Shown: positions 10,419-21,988, counted from the first letter of the stretch. The stretch: 30,036 bases of DNA from Saccoglossus kowalevskii (GCF_000003605.2 NW_003148130.1:1-30036); one strand, 5' to 3'. Numbers and translations: made by a program. Notes: generated by a model from the letters alone, not told the origin.

Positions 10419-10440
10419 CCAATGTGTGCCTGAATGGCAT

Positions 10441-10469
10441 CCAGTAATAGCAGTAATAGGCAGTAATTA
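10441..10469. repeat. AGGCAGTAAT double insertion, one base short (3 of 7)
   Basis: Same structure, but the first unit reads AGCAGTAAT (one G lost). Confidence 0.9.
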
Positions 10470-10609
10470 ACCTACATGTGTGCCTGTATGGCATCCTGTC
10501 ATTAACCAATGTGTGCCTGTATGGCATCCAGCCAGTAATTAACCAATGTGTGCATGTATGGCATCCAGTAATTAAACCAATGTGTGCTGTATGGCATCCA
10601 GTAATTAAC

Positions 10610-11160
10610 CAATGTGTGCCTGTATGGCATCCAGTAATTAACCAATGTGTGCCTGTATGGCATCCAGTAATTAACCAATGTGTGCCTGTATGACAGACAG
10701 TAAATAACCTATGGGTGCATGTACGGCATCCAGTAATTAAACAATGTGTGCCTGTATGGCATGCAGTAATTAACCTATGGGTACATGTATGGCATCCTGC
10801 AATTAACCAATGTGTGCCTGTATGACATCCAGCCAGTAATTAACCAATGTGTGCCTGTATGGCATCCAGTAATTAACCTATGTGTGCATGTATGGCATCC
10901 AGTAATTAACCAATGTGTGCCTGTATGGCATCCAGTAATTAACCTATGGGTGCATGTATGGCATCCTGTAATTAACCAATGTGTGCCTGTATGGCATCCA
11001 GTAATTAACCTATTGGTGCATGTATGGCATCCTGTAATTAACCAATGTGTGCCTGTATGGCATCCTGTAATTAACCAATGTGTGCCTGTATGGCATCCAA
11101 TAATTAACCAATATGTGGCTGTATGGCATCCAGTAATTAACCTATGTGTGCCTGTATGGC
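10610..11160. repeat. Block K, copy 1 (also 12017-12567)
   Basis: It matches 12017-12567 at offset 1407. Shared states include ACAGACAGTAAATAACC, AGTAATTAAACAATG, GGGTACATG, CATCCTGCAATTAACC and the unusual CCTATTGGTG near 11009 (CCTACTGGTG at 12416). Just upstream, 10568-10590 has an extra A and a lost C (TTAAACCAATGTGTGCTG), a compensating pair of one-base indels. Confidence 0.8.
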
Positions 11161-11859
11161 ATCCAGTAATTAACCTATGGGTGCATGTATGGCATCAAGT
11201 AATTAACCAATGTGTGCCTGAATGGCAGGCTGTAATTAACCAATGTGTGCCTGTTTGGCATACAGTAATTAAACAACGTGTGCCTCTATGACAACCTGTA
11301 ATTAACCAATGTGTGCCTGTATGACATCCAGTAATTAACCAATGTGTGCCTGTATGGCATCCAGTAATTAACCAATGTGTGCCTGTATGGCATCCAGTAA
11401 TTAAAAAATGTGTGCCTGTATGGTATCCAGTAATTAACCTATGGGTGCCTGTATGGCATCCAGTAATTAACCATTGTGTGCATGTATGGCATTCAGTAAT
11501 TAACGAATGGGTGCCTGTATGGCATGCAGTAATTAACCAATATGTGTCTATATGGCATCCAGTAATTAACCTATATGTGTGCATGTATGGCATTTAGTAA
11601 TTAACCAATGTGTGCCTGTATGGCATCCAGCCAGTAATTAACCAATGTTTGCCTGCATGGCATCCAGTAATTAACCAATGTGTGCCTGAATGGCATCCAG
11701 TAATTAACCTATATGTGTGCCTGAATGGCATCCAGTAATTAACCAATATGTGCCTGTATGGCATCCAGTAATTAACCTACATGTGTGCATGTATGGCATC
11801 CAGTAATTAACCTATGGGTGCATGTATGGCATCCAGCCAGTAATTAACCAATGTTTGCC

Positions 11860-12290
11860 TGCATGGGCATCCAGTAATTAACCAATGTGTGCCTGAATGG
11901 CATCCAGTAATTTACCCTATATGTGTGCCTGAATGGCATCCAGTATTAACCAATATGTGCCTGTATGGCATCCAGTAATTAACCAATGTGTGCCTGTATG
12001 GCATCCAGTAATTAACCAATGTGTGCGTGTATGGCATCCAGTAATTAACCAATGTGTGCGTGTATGGCATCCAGTAATTAACCAATGTGTGCGTGTATGA
12101 CAGACAGTAAATAACCTATGGGTGCATGTATGGCATCCAGTAATTAAACAATGTGTGCGTGTATGGCATGCAGTAATTAACATATGGGTACATGTATGGC
12201 ATCCTGCAATTAACCAATGTTTGCGTGTATGACATCCAGCCAGTAATTAACCAATGTGTGACTGTATGGCATCCAGTAATTAACATATGT
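11860..12290. repeat. Patch of clustered changes in block K copy 2
   Basis: One-base indels cluster at the left: GCATGGGCATCC near 11866, GTAATTTACCCTATATG near 11907 and CCAGTATTAACC near 11941. Then the canonical GTGCCTG reads GCGTG at five nearby monomers (about 12026, 12059, 12092, 12158, 12224), followed by GTGACTG near 12249, TAACATATG near 12282 and, further on, GTGGGTG near 12527. The partner block at 10.6-11.1 kb has the ordinary C at these places. The array elsewhere has GCGTG only sporadically (for example near 7029, 23081, and about 4310-4344). Local spread of a variant and an assembly quality dip are both possible. Confidence 0.7.
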
Positions 12291-12592
12291 GTGCATGTAT
12301 GGCATCCAGTAATTAACCAATGTGTGCCTGTATGGCATCCAGTAATTAACCTATGGGTGCATGTATGGCATCCTGTAATTAACCAATGTGTGCCTGTATG
12401 GCATCCAGTAATTAACCTACTGGTGCATGTATGGCATCCTGTAATTAACCAATGTGTGCCTGTATGGCATCCTGTAATTAACCAATGTGTGCCTGTATGG
12501 CATCCAATAATTAACCAATATGTGGGTGTATGGCATCCAGTAATTAACCTATGTGTGCCTGTATGGCATCCAGTAATTAACCAATATGTGTG

Positions 12593-14140
12593 CATGTATG
12601 GCATTCAGGCAGTAATTAACCAATGTGTGCCTGTATGGCATCCAGTAATTAACCAATGTGTGCCTGAATGGCATCCAGTAATTAACCTATATGTGCCTGT
12701 ATGTCATCCAGTAATTAACCAATATGTGCCTGTATGGCATCCAGTAATTAACCTATATGTGTGCCTGTATGGCATCCAGTAATTAACCTATGGGTGCATG
12801 TATGGCATCCAGTAATTAACCAATGTGTGCCTGTATGGCATCCAATAATTAACCTATATGTGTGCCTGTATGGCATCCAGTAATTAACCTATGGGTGCAT
12901 GTATGGCATCCAGCAATTAACCAATGTGTGCATGTATGGCATCTAGTAATTAACCAATGTGCGCCTGTATGGCATCCAGCCAGTAATTAACCAATGTGTG
13001 CCTGCATGGCATCCAGTAATTAACCAATGTGTGCCTGAATGGCAGGCTGTAATTAACCAATGTGTGCCTGTTTGGCATACAGTAATTAAACAACGTGTGC
13101 CTCTATGACAACCTGTAATTAACCAATGTGTGCCTGTATGACATACAGTAATTAACCAATGTGTGCCTGTATGGCATCCAGTAATTAACCAATGTGTGCC
13201 TGTATGGCATCCAGTAATTAACCTATGGGTGCCTGTATGGCATCCAGTAATTAACTATTGTGTGCATGTATGGCATTCAGTAATTAACCAATGGGTGCCT
13301 GTATGGCATGCAGTAATTAACCAATATGTGCCTATATGGCATCCAGTAATTAACCTATATGTGTGCATGTATGGCATCTAGTAATTAACCAATGTGTGCC
13401 TGTATGGCATCCAGCCAGTAATTAACCAATGTGTGCCTGCATGGCATCCAGTAATTAACCAATGTTTGCCTGAATGGCATCCAGTAATTAACCTATATGT
13501 GTGCCTGTATGGCATCTAGTAATTAACCAATGTGTGCCTGTATGGCATCCAGCCAGTAATTAACCAATGTGTGCCTGCATGGCATCCAGTAATTAACCAA
13601 TGTTTGCCTGAATGGCATCCAGTAATTAACCTATATGTGTGCATGTATGGCATCTAGTAATTAACCAATGTGTGCCTGTATGGCATCCAGCCAGTAATTA
13701 ACCAATGTGTGCCTGCATGGCATCCAGTAATTAACCAATGTTTGCCTGAATGGCATCCAGTAATTAACCAATATGTGCCTGTATGGCATCCAGTAATTAA
13801 CCTATATGTGTGCATGTATGGCATCCTGTAATTAACCTATGGGTGCATGTATGGCATCCAGCCAGTAATTAACCAATGTGTGCCTGTATGGCATCCAGCC
13901 AGTAATTAACCAATGTGTGCCTGTATGGCATCCAGCCAGTAATTAACCAATGTGTGCCTGCATGGCATCCAGTAATTAACCAATGTGTGCCTGAATGGCA
14001 TCCAGTAATAGGCAGTAATAGGCAGTAATTAACCTACATGTGTGCCTGTATGGCATCCTGTCATTAACCAATGTGTGCCTGTATGGCATCCAGCCAGTAA
14101 TTAACCAATGTGTGCATGTATGGCATCCAGTAATTAACCA
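12593..14140. repeat. Blocks E+A, copy 2 (also 24980-26527)
   Basis: This is the longest near-identical pair in the window: 1548 bp at a constant offset of 12387. It was checked at TGTATGTCATCC, GTGCGCCTG, the AACAACG marker (13089 and 25476), TAACTATTG, three CCAGCCAG monomers in a row (about 13860-13940), AGGCAGTAAT (14002 and 26389) and CCTGTCATTAACC. It ends at 14140/26527, where one copy continues CACTG and the other CATTG. Block A continues in this copy to 14326, matching the window start. Confidence 0.9.
14002..14031. repeat. AGGCAGTAAT double insertion (4 of 7)
   Basis: Same structure, inside block A copy 2; followed by CCTACATGTG. Confidence 0.9.
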
Positions 14141-14326
14141 CTGTGTGCATGTACGGCATCCAGTAATTAACCAATGTGTGCCTGTATGACAGACAGAAAT
14201 TAACCTATGGGTGCATGTATGGCATCCTGTAATTAACCAATGTGTGCATGTATGGCATCCAGTAATTAACCAATGTGTGCCTGTATGGCATCCAGTAATT
14301 AACCAATGTGTGCCTGTATGGCATCC

Positions 14327-14450
14327 AGTAATTAACCTATGTGTGCCTGTATGGCATGCAGTAATTAACCTATGGGTACATGTATGGCATCCTGCAATTA
14401 ACCAATGTTTGCCTGTATGACATCCAGCCAGTAATTAACCAATGTGTGCC
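14327..14450. repeat. Short spacer of ordinary monomers
   Basis: It contains CCTATGTG, GGCATGCAG, GGGTACATG with CATCCTGCAATTAACC, GTTTGCC and CCAGCCAG monomers, linking block A copy 2 to the 870-bp-offset duplication. The order resembles 9428-9520 and 10750-10840. Confidence 0.65.
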
Positions 14451-14886
14451 TGTATGGCATACAGTAATTAAACAACGTGTGCCTCTATGACAACCTGTAA
14501 TTAATCAATGTGTGCCTGTATGACATACAGTAATTAAACAATGTGTGCCTGTATGGCATCCAGTAATTAACCAATGTGTGCCTGTATGGCATCCAGTAAT
14601 TAACCTATGGGTGCCTGTATGGCATCCAGTAATTAACCATTGTGTGCATGTATGGCATTCAGTAATTAACCAATGGGTGCCTGTATGGCATGCAGTAATT
14701 AACCAATATGTGCCTATATGGCATCCAGTAATTAACCTATATGTGTGCATGTATGGCATCCAGCCAGTAATTAACCAATGTGTGCCTGTATGGCATCCAG
14801 CCAGTAATTAACCAATGTGTGCCTGCATGGCATCCAGTAATTAACCAATGTGTGCCTGAATGGCATCCAGTAATTAACCTATATGT
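14451..14886. repeat. 870-bp-offset tandem duplicate, copy 1
   Basis: It matches 15321-15754 at offset 870, reduced by one after a lost A near 15647. Both copies have the AACAACG marker (14471 and 15341), TAATCAATG, TGACATACAG and the shared derived AGTAATTAAACAATG just before a consensus run. 14505 onward also matches 29564-29989 (offset 15059), but there the base before the run is the ordinary TAACCAATG. Confidence 0.83.
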
Positions 14887-14954
14887 GTGCCTGTATGGCA
14901 TCCAGTAATTAACCTATGTGTGCCTGTATGGCATCCAGTAATTAACCTATGGGT

Positions 14955-15374
14955 GCCTGTATGGCATCCAGTAATTAACCAATGTGTGCCTGTATGGCAT
15001 CCAGTAATTAACCTATGGGTGCATGTATGGCATCCTGTAATTAACCAATGTGTGCCTGTATGGCATCCAGTAATTAACCTATGGGTGCATGTATGGCATC
15101 CTGTAATTAACCAATGTGTGCCTGTATGGCATCCTGTAATTAACCAATGTGTGCCTGTATGGCATCCAATAATTAACCAATATGTGGCTGTATGGCATCC
15201 AGTAATTAACCTATGGGTGCCTGTATGGCATCCAGTAATTAACCTATGGGTGCATGTATGGCATCAAGTAATTAACCAATGTGTGCCTGAATGGCAGGCT
15301 GTAATTAACCAATGTGTGCCTGTTTGGCATACAGTAATTAAACAACGTGTGCCTCTATGACAACCTGTAATTAA
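14955..15374. repeat. Dimer-rich segment also at 27676-28095
   Basis: It matches 27676-28095 at offset 12721 and consists of alternating CCAATG/CATCCAG and CCTATGGG/CATCCTG monomers (66-bp dimers), then CCAATAATTAACC, ATGTGGCTG, GGCATCAAG, GGCAGGC and the AACAACG marker. It is related to block D without the TGAGCC monomer. Confidence 0.75.
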
Positions 15375-15754
15375 TCAATGTGTGCCTGTATGACATACAG
15401 TAATTAAACAATGTGTGCCTGTATGGCATCCAGTAATTAACCAATGTGTGCCTGTATGGCATCCAGTAATTAACCTATGGGTGCCTGTATGGCATCCAGT
15501 AATTAACCATTGTGTGCATGTATGGCATTCAGTAATTAACCAATGGGTGCCTGTATGGCATGCAGTAATTAACCAATATGTGCCTATATGGCATCCAGTA
15601 ATTAACCTATATGTGTGCATGTATGGCATCCAGCCAGTAATTAACCATGTGTGCCTGTATGGCATCCAGCCAGTAATTAACCAATGTGTGCCTGCATGGC
15701 ATCCAGTAATTAACCAATGTTTGCCTGAATGGCATCCAGTAATTAACCTATATG
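15321..15754. repeat. 870-bp-offset tandem duplicate, copy 2
   Basis: Second copy of 14451-14886, sharing TAATTAAACAATG. It loses one A near 15647 (TTAACCATGTG), which shifts the register of everything after it, and it changes TGTGCCTGAATGG to TTTGCCTGAATGG near 15721, where it passes into block A copy 4. Confidence 0.8.
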
Positions 15755-16800
15755 TGTGCATGTATGGCATCTAGTAATTAACCAATGTGTGCCTGTATGG
15801 CATCCAGCCAGTAATTAACCAATGTGTGCCTGCATGGCATCCAGTAATTAACCAATGTTTGCCTGAATGGCATCCAGTAATTAACCAATATGTGCCTGTA
15901 TGGCATCCAGTAATTAACCTATATGTGTGCATGTATGGCATCCTGTAATTAACCTATGGGTGCATGTATGGCATCCAGCCAGTAATTAACCAATGTGTGC
16001 CTGTATGGCATCCAGCCAGTAATTAACCAATGTGTGCCTGTATGGCATCCAGCCAGTAATTAACCAATGTGTGCCTGCATGGCATCCAGTAATTAACCAA
16101 TGTGTGCCTGAATGGCATCCAGTAATAGGCAGTAATAGGCAGTAATTAACCTACATGTGTGCCTGTATGGCATCCTGTCATTAACCAATGTGTGCCTGTA
16201 TGGCATCCAGCCAGTAATTAACCAATGTGTGCATGTATGGCATCCAGTAATTAACCACTGTGTGCATGTACGGCATCCAGTAATTAACCAATGTGTGCCT
16301 GTATGACAGACAGAAATTAACCTATGGGTGCATGTATGGCATCCTGTAATTAACCAATGTGTGCATGTATGGCATCCAGTAATTAACCAATGTGTGCCTG
16401 TATGGCATCCAGTAATTAACCAATGTGTGCCTGTATGGCATCCAGTAATTAACCAATGTGTGCCTGTATGGCATCCAGTAATTAACCTATGGGTGCATGT
16501 ATGGCATCCTGTAATTAACCAATGTGTGCTTGTATGGCATCCAGTAATTAACCAATGTGTGCCTGTATGGCATCCAGCCAGTAATTAACCAATGTGTGCA
16601 TGTATGGCATCCAGTAATTAACCAATGTGTGCATGTATGGCATCCAGTAATTAACCAATGTATGCCTATATAGCATCCAGTAATTAACCAATCTATGCCT
16701 GATTGGCATGCAGTAATTAACCAATGTTGGCCTGTTTGGCATACAGTAATTAACCAATGTGTGCCTGAATGGCAGGCTGTAATTAACCAATGTGTGCCTG
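15645..16800. repeat. Block A/B, second copy of 407-1562
   Basis: 1156 bp match the window start at offset 15238, carrying CATCTAG, CCTGTAATTAACCTATGGG, three CCAGCCAG monomers, AGGCAGTAAT (16119-16148), GACAGAAATT, TATGCCTATATAGC and GTTGGCC. It ends in a GGCAGGC monomer. The next monomer is a second GGCAGGC copy here, but a TTTGGCATACAG monomer in the 1.5-kb copy. Confidence 0.87.
16119..16148. repeat. AGGCAGTAAT double insertion (5 of 7)
   Basis: Same structure; followed by CCTACATGTG. Confidence 0.9.
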
Positions 16801-16830
16801 AATGGCAGGCTGTAATTAACCAATGTGTGC

Positions 16831-17435
16831 CTGTATGGCATACAGTAATTAACCAATGTGTGCCTGTATGGCATCCAATAATTAACCAATGTGTGCCTGT
16901 ATGGCATCCAGTAATTTACCTATGGGTGCCTGTAAGGCAACCAGTAATTAACCAATGTGTGCCTGTATGGCATCCAGTTATTAACCATTGTGTGCATGTA
17001 TGGCATCCAGTAATTAACCAATGTGTTCCTGTATGGCATCCAGTAATTAACCTATGGGTGCATGTATGGCATCAAGTAATTAACCAATGTGTGCCTGAAT
17101 GGCAGGCTGTAATTAACCAATGTGTGCCTGAATGGCCGGCTGTAATTAACCAATGTGTGCCTGTTTGGCATACAGTAATTAAACAACGTGTACCTCTATG
17201 ACAACCTGTAATTAACCAATGTGTGCCTGTATGACATCCAGTAATTAACCAATGTGTGCCTGTATGGCTTCCAACAATTAACCAATATGTGGCTGTATGG
17301 CATCCAATAATTAACCTATGGGTGCCTGTATGGCATCCAGTAATTAACCATTGTGTGCATGTGTGGCATCCAGTAATTAACCATTGTGTGCATGTGTGGC
17401 ATTCAGTAATTAACCAATGTGTGCCTGTATGGCAT
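16831..17435. repeat. Block I, copy 2
   Basis: Copy of 8836-9440 at offset 7995. Private states are AGTAATTTACC near 16911, GGCCGGCTG near 17135, GTGTACCTC near 17189 and TATGGCTTCC near 17264. After 17435 it continues into CATCCATTAATTAACC and a run of alternating dimers (about 17450-17660) before block J. Confidence 0.82.
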
Positions 17436-17680
17436 CCATTAATTAACCTATGTGTGCATGTATGGCATCCAGTAATTAACCAATGTGTGCCTGTATGGCA
17501 TCCAGTAATTAACCTATGGGTGCATGTATGGCATCCTGTAATTAACCAATGTGTGCCTGTATGGCATCCAGTAATTAACCTATGGGTGCATGTATGGCAT
17601 CCTGTAATTAACCAATGTGTGCCTGTATGGCATCCTGTAATTAACCAATGTGTGCCTGTATGGCATCCAATAATTAACCA

Positions 17681-18312
17681 ATATGTGGCTGTATGGCATC
17701 CAGTAATTAACCTATGGGTGCCTGTATGGCATCCAGTAATTAACATATGGGTGCATGTATGGCATCAAGTAATTAACCAATGTGTGCCTGAATGGCAGGC
17801 TGTAATTAACCAATGTGTGCCTGTTTGGCATACAGTAATTAAACAACGTGTGCCTCTATGACAACCTGTAATTATCCAATGTGTGCCTGTATGACATCCA
17901 GTAATTAACCAATGTGTGCCTGTATGGCATCCAGTAATTAACCAATGTGTGCCTGTATGGCATCCAGTAATTAACCTATGGGTGCCTGTATGGCATCCAG
18001 TAATTAACCATTGTGTGCATGTATGGCATTCAGTAATTAACCAATGGGTGCCTGTATGGCATGCAGTAATTAACCAATATGTGCCTATATGGCATCCAGT
18101 AATTAACCTATATGTGTACATGTATGGCATCTAGTAATTAACCAATGTGTGCCTGTATGGCATCCAGCCAGTAATTAACCAATGTGTGCCTGCACGGCAT
18201 CCAGTAATTAACCAATGTTTGCCTGAATGGCATCCAGTAATTAACCTATATGTGTGCCTGTATGACATCCAGTAATTAACCAATGTGTGCCTGTATGGCA
18301 TCCAGTAATTAA
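17681..18312. repeat. Block J, copy 2
   Basis: Copy of 9787-10418 at offset 7894, sharing TAACATATGGG, TAATTATCCAATG, GTGTACATG and GCACGGCATCC. It has the AACAACG marker at 17842. The next marker is only 636 bp on (18478), the second-shortest gap in the window after 660. Confidence 0.85.
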
Positions 18313-19028
18313 CCTATGTGGTGCATGTATGGCATCAAGTAATTAACCAATGTGTGCCTGAATGGCAGGCTGTAATTAACCAATGTGTGCCTGAATGGCA
18401 GGCTGTAATTAACCAATGTGTGCCTGAATGGCAGGCTGTAATTAACCAATGTGTGCCTGTTTGGCATACAGTAATTAAACAACGTGTGCCTCTATGACAA
18501 CCTGTAATTAACCAATGTGTGCCTGTATGACATCCAGTAATTAACCAATGTGTGCCTGTATGGCATCAAATAATTAACCAATATGTGGCTGTATGGCATC
18601 CATTAATTAACCTATGGGTGCCTGTATGGCATCCAGTAATTAACCATTGTGTGCATGTGTGGCATCCAGTAATTAACCATTGTGTGCATGTGTGGCATTC
18701 AGTAATTAACCAATGTGTGCCTGTATGGCATGCAGTAATTAACCTATGGGTGCATGTATGGCATCCTGCAATTAACCAATGTGTGCCTGTATGACATCCA
18801 GCCAGTAATTAACCAATGTGTGCCTGTAGCATCCAGTAATTAACCTATGTGTGCATGTATGGCATCCTGTAATTAACCAATGTGTGCCTGTATGGCATCC
18901 AGTAATTAACCTATGGGTGCATGTATGGCATCCTGTAATTAACCAATGTATGCCTGTATGGCATCCAGTAATTAACCTATGTGTGCATGTATGGCATCCT
19001 GTAATTAACCAATGTGTGCCTGTATGGC
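18313..19028. repeat. GGCAGGC triplet and copy of 5988-6508
   Basis: It opens with CCTATGTGGTG (one extra base near 18318), then three consecutive GGCAGGC monomers (about 18359-18457), the longest run of that variant in the window, then the AACAACG marker at 18478. From about 18440 to 18960 it follows 5988-6508 at offset 12452, including TGTAGCATCC near 18826. One extra 66-bp dimer relative to the 6-kb copy follows. CATCAAATAATTAACC near 18565 and CATCCATTAATTAACC near 18599 are private. Confidence 0.78.
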
Positions 19029-19419
19029 ATTCTGTAATTAACCAATGTGTTTTCCTGTATGGCATCCAATAATTAACCAATGTGTGCCTGTATGGCATCC
19101 AGCCAGTAATTAACCAACGTGTGCATGTATGGCATCCAGTAATTAACCAATGTGTGCATGTACGGCATCCAGTAATTAACCAATGTGTGCCTGTATGACA
19201 GACAGTAATTAACCTATGGGTGCATGTATGGCATCCTGTAATTAACCAATGTGTGCATGTATGGCATGCAGTAATTAACCAATGTATGCCTATATAGCAT
19301 CCAGTAATTAACCAATCTATGCCTGATTGGCATGCAGTAATTAACCAATGTGTGCCTGTTTGGCATACAGTAATTAACCAATGTGTGCCTGTATGACAAA
19401 CTGTAATTAACCAATGTGT
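19029..19419. repeat. Copy of 6511-6901
   Basis: It follows the 6.5-kb segment at offset 12518, with the TTTT insertion at 19050-19053, CCAACGTGTGCATG near 19115, GTACGGCATCC, TATGCCTATATAGC and TGACAAACTG. Confidence 0.8.
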
Positions 19420-19740
19420 GCCTGTATGGGCATCCAGTAATTAACCAATGTGTGCCTGTATGGGCATCCAGTAATTAACCAATGTGTGCTTGTATGGCAT
19501 CCAGGCAGTAATTAACCAATGTGTGCATGTATGGCATCCATAATTAACCAATGTGTGCATGTATGGCATCCAGTAATTAACCAATGTATGCCTATATAGC
19601 ATCCAGTAATTAACCAATCTATGCTGATTGGCATGCAGTAATTAACCAATGTTGGCTGTTTGGCATACAGTAATTAACCAATGTGTGCTGAATGGCAGGC
19701 TGTAATTAACCAATGTGTGCTGAATGGCAGGCTGTAATTA
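19420..19740. repeat. Indel-rich monomer patch
   Basis: GGGCATCC appears twice with an extra G (near 19429 and 19462). CATCCATAATTAACC near 19536 lacks two bases. Then five consecutive monomers lose one C from CC (ATGCTGATTGG near 19622, TTGGCTGTTTGG near 19654, GTGCTGAATGG near 19686 and 19718). The same monomers at 16661-16830 and 24609-24750 are full length. Outside this patch and the one at 4017-4385, GCTG for GCCTG is rare. The clean copy resumes at about 19741. Confidence 0.75.
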
Positions 19741-20536
19741 ACCAATGTGTGCCTGTTTGGCATACAGTAATTAAACAACGTGTGCCTCTATGACAACCTG
19801 TAATTAACCAATGTGTGCCTGTATGACATCCAGTAATTAACCAATGTGTGCCTGTATGGCATCCCATAATTAACCAATATGTGGCTGTATGGCATCCAAT
19901 AATTAACCTATGGGTGCCTGTATGGCATCCAGTAATTAACCATTGTGTGCATGTGTGGCATCCAGTAATTAACCATTGTGTGCATGTGTGGCATTCAGTA
20001 ATTAAACAATGTGTGCCTGTATGGCATGCAGTAATTAACCTATGGGTACATGTATGGCATCCTGCAATTAACCAATGTGTGCCTGTATGACATCCAGCCA
20101 GTAATTAACCAATGTGTGCCTGTATGGCATCCAGTAATTAACCTATGTGTGCATGTATGGCATCCAGTAATTAACCAATGTGTGCCTGTATGGCATCCAG
20201 TAATTAACCTATGGGTGCATGTATGGCATCCTGTAATTAACCAATGTGTGCCTGTATTGCATCCAGTAATTAACCTATGGGTGCATGTATGGCATCCTGT
20301 AATTAACCAATGTGTGCCTGTATGGCATCCTGTAATTAACCAATGTGTGCCTGTATGGCATCCAATAATTAACCAATATGTGGCTGAATGGCATCCAGTA
20401 ATTAACCTATGGGTGCCTGTATGGCATCCAGTAATTAACCTATGGGTGCATGTATGGCATCAAGTAATTAACCAATGTGTGCCTGAATGGCAGGCTGTAA
20501 TTAACCAATGTGTGCCTGTTTGGCATACAGTAATTA
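19741..20536. repeat. Copy of 1531-2400-type order
   Basis: The AACAACG marker at 19774 begins a block matching 1531-1955 (offset 18193), then the dimer-rich order of 9.5-9.75 and 10.85-11.1 kb, and reaches the next marker at 20537 (763 bp). Private states: CATCCCATAATTAACC near 19863, TATTGCATCC near 20256 and GGCTGAATGG near 20384. Confidence 0.72.
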
Positions 20537-21043
20537 AACAACGTGTGCCTGTATGGCATCCAGTAATTAACCAATGTGTGCCTGTATGGCATCCAGTAAT
20601 TAACCTATGGGTGCCTGTATGGCATCCAGTAATTAACCAATGTGTGCTTGTATGGCATCCAGGCAGTAATTAACCAATGTGTGCATGTATGGCATCCAGT
20701 AATTAACCATTGTGTGCATGTATGGCATTCAGTAATTAACCAATGGGTGCCTGTATGGCATGCAGTAATTAACCAATATGTGCCTATATGGCATCCAGTA
20801 ATTAACCTATATGTGTGCATGTATGGCATCTAGTAATTAACCAATGTGTGCCTGTATGGCATCCAGCCAGTAATTAACCAATGTGTGCCTGCATGGCATC
20901 CAGTAATTAACCAATGTGTGCCTGAATGGCATCCAGTAATTAACCTATATGTGTGCCTGTATGTCATCCAGTAATTAACCAATATGTGCCTGTATGGCAT
21001 CCAGTAATTAACCAATGTGTGCCTGAATGGCATCCAGTATGTA
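20537..21043. repeat. Mixed segment after the 20.5-kb marker
   Basis: The marker monomer at 20537 leads directly into GTGCCTGTATGGCATCC rather than the CTCTATGACAACC seen after other markers, so the partner monomer has been replaced or deleted. It then has CCAGGCAG, GGCATTCAG, CCTATATGTG and TGTATGTCATCC monomers like 23.86-24.19 kb, and ends at a CCAGTATGTAATT +4 insertion near 21037. Confidence 0.68.
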
Positions 21044-21723
21044 ATTAACCAATGTGTGCCTGCATGGCATCCAGTAATTAACCAATGTGTGCCTGAATGG
21101 CATCCAGTAATAGGCAGTAATAGGCAGTAATTAACCTATATGTGTGCCTGTATGGCATCCTGTCATTAACCAATGTGTGCCTGTATGGCATCCAGCCAGT
21201 AATTAACCAATGTGTGCATGTATGGCATCCAGTAATTAACCACTGTGTGCATGTACGGCATCCAGTAATTAACCAATGTGTGCCTGTATGACAGACAGTA
21301 ATTAACCTATGGGTGCATGTATGGCATCCTGTAATTAACCAATGTGTGCATGTATGGCATCCAGTAATTAACCAATGTGTGCCTGTATGGCATCCAGTAA
21401 TTAACCAATGTGTGCCTGTATGGCATCCAGTAATTAACCAATGTGTGCCTGTATGGCATCCAGTAATTAACCTATCGGTGCATGTATGGCATCCTGTAAT
21501 TAACCAATGTGTGCTTGTATGGCATCCAGGCAGTAATTAATCAATGTGTGCATGTATGGCATCCAGTAATTAACCAATGTGTGCATGTATGGCATCCAGT
21601 AATTAACCAATGTATGCCTATATAGCATCCAGTAATTAACCAATCTATGCCTGATTGGCATGCAGTAATTAACCAATGTTGGCCTGTTTGGCATACAGTA
21701 ATTAACCAATGTGTGCCTGTATG
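21044..21723. repeat. Block G, copy 2
   Basis: Copy of 5101-5780 at offset 15943. It holds AGGCAGTAAT at 21104-21133 and CCTATCGGTG near 21475 (a CpG created inside the usual CCTATGGG). It parts from the 5-kb copy at the GTTGGCC monomer. Confidence 0.8.
21104..21133. repeat. AGGCAGTAAT double insertion (6 of 7)
   Basis: Same structure; followed by CCTATATGTG as at 5161, agreeing with the block G pairing. Confidence 0.9.
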
Positions 21724-21988
21724 ACAAACTGTAATTAACCAATGTGTGCCTGTATGGCATCCAGTAATTAACCAATGTGTGCCTGTATGGCATCCAGTAA
21801 TTAACCAATGTGTGCCTGTATGGCATCCAATAATTAACCAATGTGTGCCTGTATGGCATCCAGTAATTAACCTATGGGTGCCTGCAAGGCAACCAGTAAT
21901 TAACCAATGTGTGCCTGTATGGCATCCAGTAATTAACAATTGTGTGCCTGTATGGCATCCAGTAATTAACCAATGTGTGCCTGTATGG
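21724..21988. repeat. Ordinary monomers incl. extra units relative to 5.8 kb
   Basis: It comprises consensus monomers, CCAATAATTAACC, GCAAGGCAACCAG near 21884 and AACAATTG near 21936. It contains the roughly five monomers (165 bp) by which this region exceeds its 5.8-kb partner. Confidence 0.7.

Noticed and set aside
17072-17746. Longest open frame, reverse strand, 224 codons of an 11-residue repeat
   Set aside because: It is the satellite read in a stop-free frame. Overlapping repeat frames are equally open on the other strand, it ends where a length-variant monomer shifts frame, and no non-repeat domain or signal is attached.
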